Notes: generated from the sequence alone by a model not told the origin. Positions 36,417-45,660 are shown, numbered from the stretch's first letter. The stretch is 64,000 nt of DNA from an uncultured Lachnospiraceae bacterium (GCA_910579735.1 CAJTUZ010000013.1:40476-104475), one strand, 5' to 3'. Numbers and translations: made by a program.

Positions 36417-37126
36417 TACAGCATATCCCCCCAATAATCAGCCAAACGTTCCATAAACTCTTTGCGCTTCGGCTGGCTGATGGGGATAATCTCACCGGTA
36501 ATCAATTCAAGTTCCAGCTTATTCACACCCTTTACATAAAACAAATTTACAATGTAGCTGGTGTGGCAGCGAATAAAACCTTTGCCTTGCAGCGCTTGTT
36601 CCATCTCTTTCATGCTCTTGTAACAGATAATATTTTCCTGCTCTGTATGCAGGAGCAAATTGCGGTTAAAGGTTTCTACATAGCGGAGAGATTTCAGAAA
36701 CACCTTATATCTCCCTGTATCGTTAGTAATCACCATAGCGGGGCTATCGTCTTTCCGATGCTTTTTCAACCACTGATCCATTTCCGCTTTTAGCCGGACA
36801 TACTTCATCGGCTTAATGATGTAATTGGCGGCCTGATATTTATATCCCTCTAAACCGTATTGTGTGAGAGTAGTCAAAAAGATAATACCGACCTTTTCAT
36901 CCATCTGGCGGATGCGCTCGGCGGCCCGCAGGCCGTTCACCAGCCGCATTTGAATGTCAAGGAAAATCAGATCAATGGTGGTATCGTACTTTTCAATTAA
37001 CTCCATGCCGTCGTAATAAACAGTTACCTTTATTTCCACGCCGGTTTCGGCGGCGTATTGATTTAATAGACTTGTCAAGTGTGCGACGAAATTTTTCTCA
37101 TCATCGCAGATTGCTATGTGTATCAT
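36416..37126 (-). CDS. LytTR-family response regulator
   Basis: 236 residues. The receiver domain has ICDDEKN near the N-terminus and the phospho-acceptor Asp57 in LIFLDIQ; the output is a LytTR DNA-binding domain (about 140-236, with FIRCHTSYIVNL). Start 37126 (MIHIAICDDE) is chosen because AGAGGAACGAA directly precedes it; the open frame extends further but without homology. It has a strong promoter 35 bp upstream. The natural target is the ABC transporter promoter at 34998. Confidence 0.91.
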   Translation of the reverse strand: MIHIAICDDEKNFVAHLTSLLNQYAAETGVEIKVTVYYDGMELIEKYDTTIDLIFLDIQMRLVNGLRAAERIRQMDEKVGIIFLTTLTQYGLEGYKYQAANYIIKPMKYVRLKAEMDQWLKKHRKDDSPAMVITNDTGRYKVFLKSLRYVETFNRNLLLHTEQENIICYKSMKEMEQALQGKGFIRCHTSYIVNLFYVKGVNKLELELITGEIIPISQPKRKEFMERLADYWGDML

Positions 37127-37160
37127 TTCGTTCCTCTCCATGTCCAGTATTCCACGAAAT

Positions 37161-37189
37161 ATTATACTGTACTTTGAGTCTGTTCTCAA
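37161..37189 (-). promoter_or_regulatory. Promoter of the two-component operon
   Basis: Minus-strand TTGAGA (37184-37189), 17-bp spacer, TATAAT (37161-37166), 35 bp before the response-regulator start. The 140 bp further upstream to the DUF4179 stop show no gene I can support. Confidence 0.7.
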
Positions 37190-37331
37190 TGGCAATCGTA
37201 AAAGAAGCCTGCTTTGCTTCCGGAGATTTGGGCCCGCAAAGAATCTTTGACAGTATGTTAAGTGATAGGCGCTGCGGCACTTCCTTTTCATATGCGTTTT
37301 CGCATGACACAAATGTCAGTTTGATATTATC

Positions 37332-38423
37332 CTACGGAATCTCACAGACCACTTCCCAATTCCCGTCTACATTCCCGGCCGTAACATAGAAAATACCATA
37401 AACCCGCACCTTTTCCAATTCGCTTTCTTCCAGCAGAAACCAGTGTTCGTCAAAACATATCGTTTCTCCGTTCACTTCTTCATGCCACATCAGAGAGTAA
37501 TCTTCATGCCGCTCCTCTCCGCTTTCATCCACCAGATACGGCCGTATGTGCCTGTCTGCATCTCTGAAGGTTCCGCGGCAGGACTGTATGCGCAAAAGAC
37601 CATCGGAATAGCCTACCCCGGTGACCGTAAGCGTCTCGAGCATACTCTCATCCGGTTTGACAATATCCATGACCAGACCGTCAGGAAGAGGTGAATCCTC
37701 ATCAAACGACCCGATATATTGCGCAACAGCTTCCCGATCTTCCCTGCCGCCAAAACCGTTTAGCGATACCGGTTTTGTACGGGGATCTTCCAGGATATCA
37801 TCAAGCGGAATATCCTGCTGCTCTTTTCTGACATCCGTAAGCAGACTGCTCACGCAAAGTTTTATCCTGCCGTTTTCATACCTTCCATCGGTCGTCAGAT
37901 CAATTTTAAAAAATGCTTTATCTTCCATTTCATCATACGCCAAAAAACGGCATCCTCCGACACTATAAGAGGCGCCGTAACTTTCTAGATGATAACTTTC
38001 ATACAGATCCGCTTTTCCTTTGATCCTGTCCGTATCGCTTCCTTCCGCATCGGAAAAAGAAACGATCAGCTCTGCACTTAGTTCCGTCGTCTTATCTTCC
38101 ACATTAACTGCCTCTACCTGCATGGTAATACCCCGGGAAGTATCGCTGACGGAAACAGGCAGCACAAAGTCCGCCAAAGCCGGTGCATAACGGGCAACAA
38201 TATCATAAACCGCCGGAACGGACTTCGCCGCAACTGACAAAAGTGTCATAAGCAATACCGGAATACAAACACAGACTGCTGCTGCCGGACGCATGATCTT
38301 CCAAAACATTTCCCTTCTGTTTCGCTGTCCTTTTTCATATCCGGCATATAGTTTTTCCAAATAATCGGCACGCGGCCTGATCTGTTCGTATGCGTTTTGG
38401 TATTTTATTTTAAATTCTTCCAT
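37332..38423 (-). CDS. DUF4179 protein, probable anti-sigma factor
   Basis: 363 residues. A cytoplasmic N-terminal region of about 40 residues precedes one membrane helix (about 45-68, PAAAVCVCIPVLLMTLLSVA) and an extracellular DUF4179-like domain. The gene follows an ECF sigma gene by 52 bp in the same direction, the classic arrangement for a membrane anti-sigma factor that releases its sigma on an envelope signal. Start 38423 has GGAGG 7 nt upstream. Confidence 0.8.
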   Translation of the reverse strand: MEEFKIKYQNAYEQIRPRADYLEKLYAGYEKGQRNRREMFWKIMRPAAAVCVCIPVLLMTLLSVAAKSVPAVYDIVARYAPALADFVLPVSVSDTSRGITMQVEAVNVEDKTTELSAELIVSFSDAEGSDTDRIKGKADLYESYHLESYGASYSVGGCRFLAYDEMEDKAFFKIDLTTDGRYENGRIKLCVSSLLTDVRKEQQDIPLDDILEDPRTKPVSLNGFGGREDREAVAQYIGSFDEDSPLPDGLVMDIVKPDESMLETLTVTGVGYSDGLLRIQSCRGTFRDADRHIRPYLVDESGEERHEDYSLMWHEEVNGETICFDEHWFLLEESELEKVRVYGIFYVTAGNVDGNWEVVCEIP

Positions 38424-38475
38424 TTTCCGCCCTCCTCTGCTCTTTCTTTCATAGACCACTTAAAACTATCCTTTT

Positions 38476-38976
38476 TCATACTTCATCTCTTCCCAATAAA
38501 ATTTTCAACCAGGCTCTTGCCCTTGTCAACTGCGTCCGCACGGTCGATGGTTTCATCCGTAATACTTTGGCAATTTCATCGATTGACAATTCCTCATAAT
38601 AGAACAAATGAATGACAATACGATATTTCTGCGGAAGTTTTTTGACTATGGCAATTATCTGATCAGACTCTGACTCCGGTTCCTCCGGGAGGCCGACGTT
38701 TTCCGCGGCGTAGTCTGTCAGACCGATCGTTTTCTGTCTCCATGCCGCTTTCCACAGGTTCTTACAAAGATTGACCGTCACCCGCAGAAACCATGCTTTT
38801 TCGTGTGCCGGATTCTCAAATTCGGGCCGTTTACGAAGATACCTGATAAAGACTTCCTGATGGATGTCGTCTGCATCATACCGGTTTTTGACCAGAGAAT
38901 AGGCCATACGGTATACCAGGTCGGAATATTTTCCGATCATTTCCAAATCATCTGCGCATAATGATTTTCTGCTCAT
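38476..38976 (-). CDS. ECF-type RNA polymerase sigma factor
   Basis: 166 residues. Sigma-70 region 2 (about 15-80) contains NRYDADDIHQEVFIRYL, and region 4 (about 105-160) contains LSIDEIAKVLRMKPSTVRTQLTRAR. Regions 1 and 3 are absent, as in ECF factors. Start 38976 has AGGAGG 6 nt upstream. Paired with the DUF4179 protein downstream. No autoregulatory promoter could be identified with confidence. Confidence 0.92.
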   Translation of the reverse strand: MSRKSLCADDLEMIGKYSDLVYRMAYSLVKNRYDADDIHQEVFIRYLRKRPEFENPAHEKAWFLRVTVNLCKNLWKAAWRQKTIGLTDYAAENVGLPEEPESESDQIIAIVKKLPQKYRIVIHLFYYEELSIDEIAKVLRMKPSTVRTQLTRARAWLKILLGRDEV

Positions 38977-39095
38977 TTTTATCCTCCTGTCCGCTTTGGC
39001 GGACATTCACCAAGTAATTTGAAATGCATTTTCATTACCCTTTATTGACATTACAATTGACGCTGGGAAAAAGCTACAATTTTTTCAAAAAAATA

Positions 39096-39131
39096 CCCTG
39101 ATAATATTCCAATAAAGAAATATTATCAGGG
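39096..39131 (-). terminator. Strong terminator
   Basis: CCCTGATAATATT and AATATTATCAGGG form a perfect 13-bp stem with a 10-nt loop; the minus-strand tail is TATTTTTTT. It ends the transcript that includes the 72-residue protein and possibly the five-gene operon upstream. Confidence 0.85.
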
Positions 39132-39137
39132 GGTTTT

Positions 39138-39356
39138 CTACATGTCTAATGCTGCACGGTTTTCTTCTATGAGAGTATCTAACAAAAGTTGTGATGGTTC
39201 CTCTATTATCTTTCCCTTTTCATTAATATGTATTGCACCTAATCTTTTGTAATAGGCAGCCTGAGATTCTTCGTCTTCCGCATACATACAGAAATTTTTG
39301 AATTTAAAAAATCCCCAAAACTGCTCTGACCAAAGCTTACTAAAATTGTACTCCAT
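39138..39356 (-). CDS. Small hypothetical protein, 72 residues
   Basis: MEYNFSKLWSEQFWGFFKFK onward; acidic, aromatic-rich N-terminus, no membrane helix and no recognised domain. ATG 39356 has GGAGAG 6 nt upstream; the frame continues to 39404. It lies about 94 bp past the Nudix gene of the five-gene operon and just before a strong terminator, so it may belong to that transcript. Confidence 0.5.
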   Translation of the reverse strand: MEYNFSKLWSEQFWGFFKFKNFCMYAEDEESQAAYYKRLGAIHINEKGKIIEEPSQLLLDTLIEENRAALDM

Positions 39357-39449
39357 AGGTATCTCTCCAAATATGATATCTTTTTGTCTTTCATTTTCTT
39401 TCAATTAGAATACCCGTTTCCCATATTTTGTCCGGCATAGTATACCATT

Positions 39450-39851
39450 CTAAAGGCAATTCCTGATTTTATTGATCAAACTGATATCTGCCGGAAGCCA
39501 TTCCACAGAATCCAGTTCCTCTTTGGTCAGCCACCTGGCCGCCTCATGCTCTTTTAATACCAGATCTCCCGAAACCACTTCACACCAGAAACAGTCCATG
39601 GAAAGATGGAAGGCCGGGTAGTCGTATTCTACCGTATCAATCAATTCTCCTATGGAGATTTCTGTGTCGAGTTCTTCCATGATCTCGCGCTTTAAGGCTT
39701 GTTCCGGCGTCTCATCCTGTTCTATTTTTCCTCCCGGAAATTCCCAACCGTCTTTAAATTCACCGTATCCCCGCTGGGTGGCAAAGATGATCGGTTTGCC
39801 GTCTTTATTGACTGCTTTTATGATGGCGGCTACTACTTTGATTGTTTTCAT
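39450..39851 (-). CDS. MutT-like Nudix hydrolase of the helicase operon
   Basis: 133 residues. The Nudix box is GGKIEQDETPEQALKREI followed by MEELD (about 40-63), one residue off the canonical box, which has G where this has D. The compact size and the FATQRGYGEFKDGWEFPGGK context are those of MutT-type (deoxy)nucleoside triphosphate pyrophosphohydrolases. Its ATG overlaps the helicase stop codon (ATGA, 39848-39851), so translation is coupled. In this operon a role in handling modified nucleotides or a nucleotide signal is possible but unproven. Confidence 0.88.
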   Translation of the reverse strand: MKTIKVVAAIIKAVNKDGKPIIFATQRGYGEFKDGWEFPGGKIEQDETPEQALKREIMEELDTEISIGELIDTVEYDYPAFHLSMDCFWCEVVSGDLVLKEHEAARWLTKEELDSVEWLPADISLINKIRNCL

Positions 39852-42841
39852 GATTTTCTCTCTTCCTCGTTTTCTATACCGCTTTGCAGATAACGTAACA
39901 AATCGTCTCTGACTGCGTTGCGCATTTTTATTCGAAATTTGGCAATATCGCGTTCCTTACCGTTTTGATCTATCTTTTTGGCAGGTTCCATGTGAAGGAT
40001 ATCAAACTGTCCCATGTAATAGAAGCTTATCTCCGCATCTCTTTTTTTTACAAGCAGATGCTTGCGCTGCGCAGTAACTACCTCTTTCACATAAGAACTA
40101 TGAATACCCCTTCCCATCTGTGAATCCCAACGAAAAGTCATATTGTCCTCAAATACATCTTCATAATCAGGCTTTCCATCTACATAGTTCTTACTACTAT
40201 CCAAATTTTTCTCTTTATGATAGATAACAAATATGAAAACATCCTCACCGATTCTTTTCATTCCATACATTGTTGAAGACATATCTTTTCTACAATTCAT
40301 CAAAAAACAGATATCACGTCTCGAATATTTTTCATGTAAAATGAATAAATCATCCCTGGTTTTACCTGTAGAGTATTTGTCTCTATACCGTCTTAAACCA
40401 ACCTCAATGATATCATTTACCTGTCTGCGGAATTCACTGTGCTTTAATCGTTCCGTAAATCCATTCATTCTGCGTAAGGTTCTTTCCTGGTTATATTCTA
40501 CAATATCAATATGACTGTATTTTTGTCCCTCTTTATCGTTACTGACAAATTGTCCCTGCAAAACATGCATCGCATCTTCAATCGCCGGAAGCTTCATTTC
40601 ATATCCATATTTTTCCAGGATTTCCTGCTCTATCTGCTCTGTATAAAGAATATCATGATCTAAAAATTGTTTCAATATTTCCAATTCATACGGCCTAACT
40701 CCGGTAAGGATTGTCTTTGACAAATATTCTAATGTCAACAATTCTTGTTCCGATATTATTCCTGTATAGAGCTCTTTTTCTATTGACTCCAAAAACTTTT
40801 GATAAGTCTTGTATTCCCGTATAATGACAAGCGGATCTATTTGACCGTTTTCATAAAAATCCAAAAGATAGGGAATACGTCCAAGTCGATTTTTTAAAGA
40901 AATATAACTTTCTTTGATATAAGATCTCATACTCTTAATATCATCAATCGACTTAAATATCTTCTCTCTTGCGATCTCATCAAAATGAACCGAAGATGCT
41001 CCAGGAATCGTGCTGTTTCCACTAATAACATATTTTCTGATAGTATCTGGATTGTAAGAACGATCACCGGATAACGCGATGGGAATCATAAAATTATTTT
41101 TATAATTTCCTATAAAATCAAGAATTACAACATACTCTTTCCCCTCTGCCTTACGTAATCCACGGCCTAACTGCTGTATAAATACAATTGGAGACTGCGT
41201 TGGCCGAAGCATAATAACCTGATTAACCTCAACAATGTCTACCCCTTCATTTAATATTTCTACAGAAAAAATATAATCTAACGGTTTCATATCATCTGAT
41301 GCATCTGATTCATTCATTGCAAGCCGCTCAAAAGCGCTCGCCCTTTCTTCCTCCGATGCATCACCATTTAATGCAATTGTTCTAAATTTTAATGCGTTAA
41401 ATTTTGCAGAAAGCTCTATCGATTCGTCTATTCTACTGCAGAAAATAAGACCTTTTACACGTTCACCGCTATATCCATAGTATGTTGCCTGCTCTATAAT
41501 GTGTTTTACCCGCTCGTCACTTGTTAATTGGTTGAAATCTTTTTCTGTAATTTTTTTAGACTTTATTTGCTTATCATCTATCATGGAAATATCACTAATT
41601 CCAAAATAATGAAAAGGACACAGCATTTTCTCTTCCATCGCCTGCTGTAATCTAATCTCATAGGCAATTTGATGATGAAAAATTTCGTAGATATTTCTTC
41701 CTTCTACATCATCATCACGTTTATCTGGTGTTGCAGTCATTCCAAGCCATAATTTTGGTTTGAAATATTCCATAACCTTTTGATATGTATCAGCCGCACT
41801 ATGATGCGCTTCATCTAAAATAATACAGTCAAATTCATCCGGTTTATATTTTAACAGATGTTCTTGTCTGTTCAATGTTTGAACCGTTGCAAAAATATAG
41901 TCTTTATCGTATTCTTGATAACCTGCTCCAACCAAGCCCATAGATATTGACTTATCAAAGACTTTTTCATATGATTTTTTAGTCTGTTTCGCCAACTGCC
42001 CTCTATGCACAAGGAAAAGTACCTTTTTAAATCCTAATTCTCGCATAGCAAATGCCGAAGCATATGTCTTTCCTGTACCGGTTGCGGAAATCAGTAAAGC
42101 TCTTTCTTCTCCCGCCGCCAGAATCTTTTTCAAGTTTGTAATAAAACCAGTCTGCATGTTATTTGGACGTAAACAGTATTTCTCAATTGATGAAAGTTCT
42201 TCCTTACGGGCAATCTCTCTTTGGTGTTTGATAATTCGATATCTTTCCTGATAATTTTCATAGAAATCATCAAACGACAGTGCAAATGGTGAATTCCAGA
42301 GTTCCTGGAACTCTGCAACAATTTCCAATGCCACTTCACCCTGCTCCGTTGAAATCACTTTCGTATTCCATTCACGATTGCTTGTAAGCGCAGTGTTTGT
42401 CATATTGGAACTACCTATAATAATCCGATAAATTTCATCCCGTTTAAAAATATAACCCTTTGTATGAAATCCTTCGTCCGCTGCTTCTACGTCATACATT
42501 TTTATCGTAATATTGGAAAGGTTATTTAATTGCTCTAACGCCTTTGGTTCGCTGAAATTCAAATAGTTTGTTGTAAGAATCTCTCCTGGAATATTCTTTT
42601 GCTCCAACTCTTTTAAAGTCTGAAGCAATGGTTCGATTCCGCTCATTGTAATAAAGGCAACACTGATTTGAAAACGTTCGCATACCAAAAGTTCATCTTC
42701 AATAGATGATAAGACTTTCCTCCCTAATTTATAATTATTTGATATAAATTGCGGCTTATATGCTAAATTAGAAGTATGCGATGCGTCAATATATGCCGTC
42801 TCAAATCCGCCCTGCAATTCATTCCATTTATCCTGTGTCAT
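39848..42841 (-). CDS. PLD-nuclease / SF2 helicase / DUF3427-type protein
   Basis: 997 residues. A phospholipase-D-like nuclease domain (about 30-190) has a single HKD-type motif, H126-T-K followed by GSSNMT, as in PLD nucleases that act as dimers. A superfamily II helicase core (about 240-600) follows: Walker A SATGTGKT (Lys258), DEAH box (343-346), MTATPD and the motif VI QQLGRGLRKAEGK. The C-terminal 390 residues resemble DUF3427. It would translocate on duplex nucleic acid and deliver cleavage. Start 42841 has AGGAAAGG 8 nt upstream; two further ATGs at 42862 and 42868 are possible and would overlap the HNH gene. Confidence 0.88.
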   Translation of the reverse strand: MTQDKWNELQGGFETAYIDASHTSNLAYKPQFISNNYKLGRKVLSSIEDELLVCERFQISVAFITMSGIEPLLQTLKELEQKNIPGEILTTNYLNFSEPKALEQLNNLSNITIKMYDVEAADEGFHTKGYIFKRDEIYRIIIGSSNMTNTALTSNREWNTKVISTEQGEVALEIVAEFQELWNSPFALSFDDFYENYQERYRIIKHQREIARKEELSSIEKYCLRPNNMQTGFITNLKKILAAGEERALLISATGTGKTYASAFAMRELGFKKVLFLVHRGQLAKQTKKSYEKVFDKSISMGLVGAGYQEYDKDYIFATVQTLNRQEHLLKYKPDEFDCIILDEAHHSAADTYQKVMEYFKPKLWLGMTATPDKRDDDVEGRNIYEIFHHQIAYEIRLQQAMEEKMLCPFHYFGISDISMIDDKQIKSKKITEKDFNQLTSDERVKHIIEQATYYGYSGERVKGLIFCSRIDESIELSAKFNALKFRTIALNGDASEEERASAFERLAMNESDASDDMKPLDYIFSVEILNEGVDIVEVNQVIMLRPTQSPIVFIQQLGRGLRKAEGKEYVVILDFIGNYKNNFMIPIALSGDRSYNPDTIRKYVISGNSTIPGASSVHFDEIAREKIFKSIDDIKSMRSYIKESYISLKNRLGRIPYLLDFYENGQIDPLVIIREYKTYQKFLESIEKELYTGIISEQELLTLEYLSKTILTGVRPYELEILKQFLDHDILYTEQIEQEILEKYGYEMKLPAIEDAMHVLQGQFVSNDKEGQKYSHIDIVEYNQERTLRRMNGFTERLKHSEFRRQVNDIIEVGLRRYRDKYSTGKTRDDLFILHEKYSRRDICFLMNCRKDMSSTMYGMKRIGEDVFIFVIYHKEKNLDSSKNYVDGKPDYEDVFEDNMTFRWDSQMGRGIHSSYVKEVVTAQRKHLLVKKRDAEISFYYMGQFDILHMEPAKKIDQNGKERDIAKFRIKMRNAVRDDLLRYLQSGIENEEERKS

Positions 42842-42858
42842 TTCCCTGGCCTTTCCTC

Positions 42859-44040
42859 TCATCCCCAAACCTGATAACCCTGCCGTCTTGCCGAGTCATA
42901 CACCGGCCGCATATTCTTTTCCAGAATGCCGTAAAACACTTCCTCCGAGTTCCCGCTCCTGTAAAGTTCCCGGCTTGCCCAGATAGAATGCAGATTGTCC
43001 CGGTAACAGGCCTCATATCGCTTTCTTAACTGCGGTTTTTCCATGTTATAGATTGCCTTGTACATAATAAACTGATTTCTTGCAAAGCGCAGGAAAAAAG
43101 GATTCCACTTTGGCAGTTTATTACTTTTCGCTGAATTCAGCGAAGAGTCCATAGGCATCAGATTCCACAATTCATCGTTCATGACAAAAGACCACGGAAT
43201 AAAATGATCCACGGCATAGGCGCCTTTGGCGATCGGTTCTTCTTTAAAGACATCGATTATCTCCTCTATCTCCAGAATGCCTTCCCAGAGTTTACGAACA
43301 TGCTCCAGTTTCCGCACCTTTTCTTCATTCGGGGAAATCTTATAAACAAGTCCGGGAATCTCCGGATTGTTATTTTGCAGCCACTTTACTTTCTCATACT
43401 GGATCCACCCCATAATGACTACCGCATTGTCCTGAATCATCTGTATCCATGCTTTTGTAAAAGTCAGTTTTCTCTGTAAACCGCTCTCCGGACCATATGT
43501 ATAAGGAAGCGGCGTAGACGTTGCACTTAACATATTATAATAGGCCATGATTCTTCCGGCACTGCTGTCTAAGCTGATTTTCTCATTCCCTTTATTGGCA
43601 AAGCCGGACAATGCCTTATAAGGAACGTTTTTGGTCAACTCCATTTTCTCGGCGTGCAGTTTTTCATCATACAGCGCTATCTGGTTTTTGATCTCTATTT
43701 TAGAGGCGTTATTGGGTATTTCACACAGCTCATGCAGTTTTTTCACGGCTTTTTCCAGGTTATCCTTGATCATCCCGTCCCCGAACAGACCGCTCAAATG
43801 AATATGATATTCCAAAACGGGATACCACGCATTCGCTATCATCTCATTAATGATCTCATCATAGGAAGCCTCTGTTTTATTCTCCGTAATCAACTGTACG
43901 ATCGCTTCCAGCCAGTAAAATTTGTAGCAATACGACGGGTCTTTCATCATCAGGGAAAACCCCTCTATATCCAGCTGGTTATAATATTTTTCATCAATCG
44001 CCAGACGGCGTCCTATTTTTTCAGAATCAGATTCAGCCAC
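42859..44040 (-). CDS. HNH endonuclease-domain protein
   Basis: 393 residues. The only recognisable element is an HNH-type nuclease motif near residues 277-308: VDHFIPW (Asp278-His279), NLMP (Asn293), then N302 and a K-rich turn. This order is DH...N...N..K, as in HNH_4-type folds. The N-terminal 270 residues are helical and match nothing I know. It starts with GTG (GGAGTGAGGAAAA upstream) inside the 3' end of the methyltransferase gene (28-nt overlap) and is followed by the PLD-helicase 17 nt later. The tight packing argues that it works with the helicase. Confidence 0.8.
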   Translation of the reverse strand: MAESDSEKIGRRLAIDEKYYNQLDIEGFSLMMKDPSYCYKFYWLEAIVQLITENKTEASYDEIINEMIANAWYPVLEYHIHLSGLFGDGMIKDNLEKAVKKLHELCEIPNNASKIEIKNQIALYDEKLHAEKMELTKNVPYKALSGFANKGNEKISLDSSAGRIMAYYNMLSATSTPLPYTYGPESGLQRKLTFTKAWIQMIQDNAVVIMGWIQYEKVKWLQNNNPEIPGLVYKISPNEEKVRKLEHVRKLWEGILEIEEIIDVFKEEPIAKGAYAVDHFIPWSFVMNDELWNLMPMDSSLNSAKSNKLPKWNPFFLRFARNQFIMYKAIYNMEKPQLRKRYEACYRDNLHSIWASRELYRSGNSEEVFYGILEKNMRPVYDSARRQGYQVWG

Positions 44041-44597
44041 TTTTCCTCACTCCTGCCGGGTCTTGCATCATTTGTTATCCATTGTTTTTCTATCGTCAAT
44101 TCCGGCACCTCCGCTATCACTTCGGCGAAAGACTCTTCCGTAAAATCGGTAAAATACCTGTCCTTTCGCTCGCCCTCGAAACTGCCGTATTTAAATGACA
44201 CATAAAGAATTCCGGTCTTTTTAAGCGCCCTGCACATTTTATGCAGTACTGTGATCAGCTCATTTCGGGCCAAATGCAGAATGGAGGCACAGGCCCAGAT
44301 GCCGTCGTATATATCAACCGCATCCAGTTCCTCAAACCGCATACACTTTACAGGAATCCCGGTCTGCAAAGACGCCAGTCTGCACATTGTCTCCGATCCG
44401 TCCACGGCTTCGACATGGTATCCCTGCTCCAGAAAATATTTGGCATCCCGCCCGGAACCACAGCCAAAGTCAAGAACCGTTCCGTTATCCGGAATATATT
44501 TCAGGAATTCTTTCTGATTCTTTGAAATATCCACATTTGCCGTTTCCTGTACGAATCGCTCCGCATTATCGTTATAGTAGTTTAATGTTTTTGACAT
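44013..44597 (-). CDS. Class I SAM-dependent methyltransferase of the helicase operon
   Basis: 194 residues with motif I VLDFGCGSGRDAKYF (about 41-55), followed by an acidic loop VEAVDGSE and an IWACASILHL strand; TehB-like in overall form. There is no DPPY or PC motif, so it is not a typical DNA methylase; its substrate could be a small molecule, protein or nucleic acid. GGGGAAAAG precedes the ATG, 19 nt after the XRE-regulator stop, and it overlaps the HNH gene. Confidence 0.86.
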   Translation of the reverse strand: MSKTLNYYNDNAERFVQETANVDISKNQKEFLKYIPDNGTVLDFGCGSGRDAKYFLEQGYHVEAVDGSETMCRLASLQTGIPVKCMRFEELDAVDIYDGIWACASILHLARNELITVLHKMCRALKKTGILYVSFKYGSFEGERKDRYFTDFTEESFAEVIAEVPELTIEKQWITNDARPGRSEEKWLNLILKK

Positions 44598-44616
44598 GAT
44601 CTTTTCCCCGGCCTTT

Positions 44617-45660
44617 CTATTTTACCAGTTCCTGCCACCTTTTGTCATTTATAAGAAAACCGTAAGTCTCCTCATCCCGAAAACTGCGCAGCAGATTATT
44701 CTTCATTTCCGCCTGAAAAACTTCTCTCGGTTTCCGAAAAGTCATATGCTCATATAAAAAAGATCTGGAAAAATCATCTATCCTTTCTATGCCGGAAATC
44801 ATTTTTTCCATGATCTCCAACGCGGCATCCGCATCTTTTTCCATAACCGCGATCTCCAACTGTCCTGAAATCTCATAGTATTCTCCCATCTCAAATGTAC
44901 GGGCCAGTTCGCTCTGCTTCTCTGCCAGTGCATGAACTTTCTTCTTATCGTTATCCTGCATGGCCAACATCATAATATGATGAAAAAGTATATTCGTCAT
45001 TTGGTACTGTGAAAACAGCAGTTCTTCATATGTCCTGTATGCTTCCGCTTTGCGGTTTGTCGCATTATAAAGATTGGCCTGCCGCATTTTTCTTTCGGGA
45101 TTCTGTTCTGAAAAGTACGCCAGATATTCTTCCGCTTTCGTATACTGTTCTTTTCTGAAATAGAATCCATACAGAGCCTCTGCCGCCCTGGTGCGGATTT
45201 CCTCCCGATCACTCGCCAGCGCCCGCATATACCATCCGTTAAAAACAGAATCATATTCTTCAACTGCCGCCTCGTCGATCATTTTCATGATACGCCAGCC
45301 TTCAAGCGTTAAGGCTATGCCAAGAATCAGTTCTTCACAGTTTGGATACTGTGCGATCTGTTCTTTCGCATAAGTTACCGCCGCTTCAAAATCAAAGCCG
45401 TGTTCTGTCAATACGGCCTCTGTCTTACATATAATCGCTGTAATCTCCTCTTTGGTAAGTTCCTCTTGAAACGACAACAAGGTATCTAGCGAAATCCCGA
45501 GCAGTCTGGCAATCGGCGCTAACAGTGTAATGTCCGGCATGGAATTGCCGTTCTCCCATTTATTCACTGCCGGGGCCGTTACACCAAGGCGGTTTGCCAT
45601 CTCTTCCTGCGTTAATTCATTCTTTTTCCTGTATTCCCGTATAATCTGTCCGATCTGCAT
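44617..45660 (-). CDS. XRE-family regulator with TPR-like C-terminus
   Basis: 347 residues. N-terminal helix-turn-helix (about 5-58) contains NELTQEEMANRLGVTAPAVNKWENG. The rest is a series of helical, probably TPR-like, repeats (about 75-340). GGAGG lies 8 nt before the ATG. It is the first gene of a five-gene leftward string, 19 nt before the methyltransferase, and is the probable switch for that operon. Confidence 0.88.
   Translation of the reverse strand: MQIGQIIREYRKKNELTQEEMANRLGVTAPAVNKWENGNSMPDITLLAPIARLLGISLDTLLSFQEELTKEEITAIICKTEAVLTEHGFDFEAAVTYAKEQIAQYPNCEELILGIALTLEGWRIMKMIDEAAVEEYDSVFNGWYMRALASDREEIRTRAAEALYGFYFRKEQYTKAEEYLAYFSEQNPERKMRQANLYNATNRKAEAYRTYEELLFSQYQMTNILFHHIMMLAMQDNDKKKVHALAEKQSELARTFEMGEYYEISGQLEIAVMEKDADAALEIMEKMISGIERIDDFSRSFLYEHMTFRKPREVFQAEMKNNLLRSFRDEETYGFLINDKRWQELVK

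Noticed and set aside
37072..37389. 105-codon plus-strand frame over the response-regulator promoter
   Set aside because: It overlaps a convincing minus-strand promoter and two genes, and has no ribosome binding site or recognised domain.
39001..39060. Near-palindrome upstream of the ECF sigma gene (around GAAAATGCATTTC)
   Set aside because: Symmetry breaks after shifting by one base and no -35/-10 pair of ECF type could be placed, so it was not listed as a site.
44013..44597. Reading the methyltransferase of the helicase operon as a restriction-system DNA methylase
   Set aside because: It lacks the DPPY/NPPY or PC motifs and a target-recognition region; the fold is TehB-like, so the substrate is left open.
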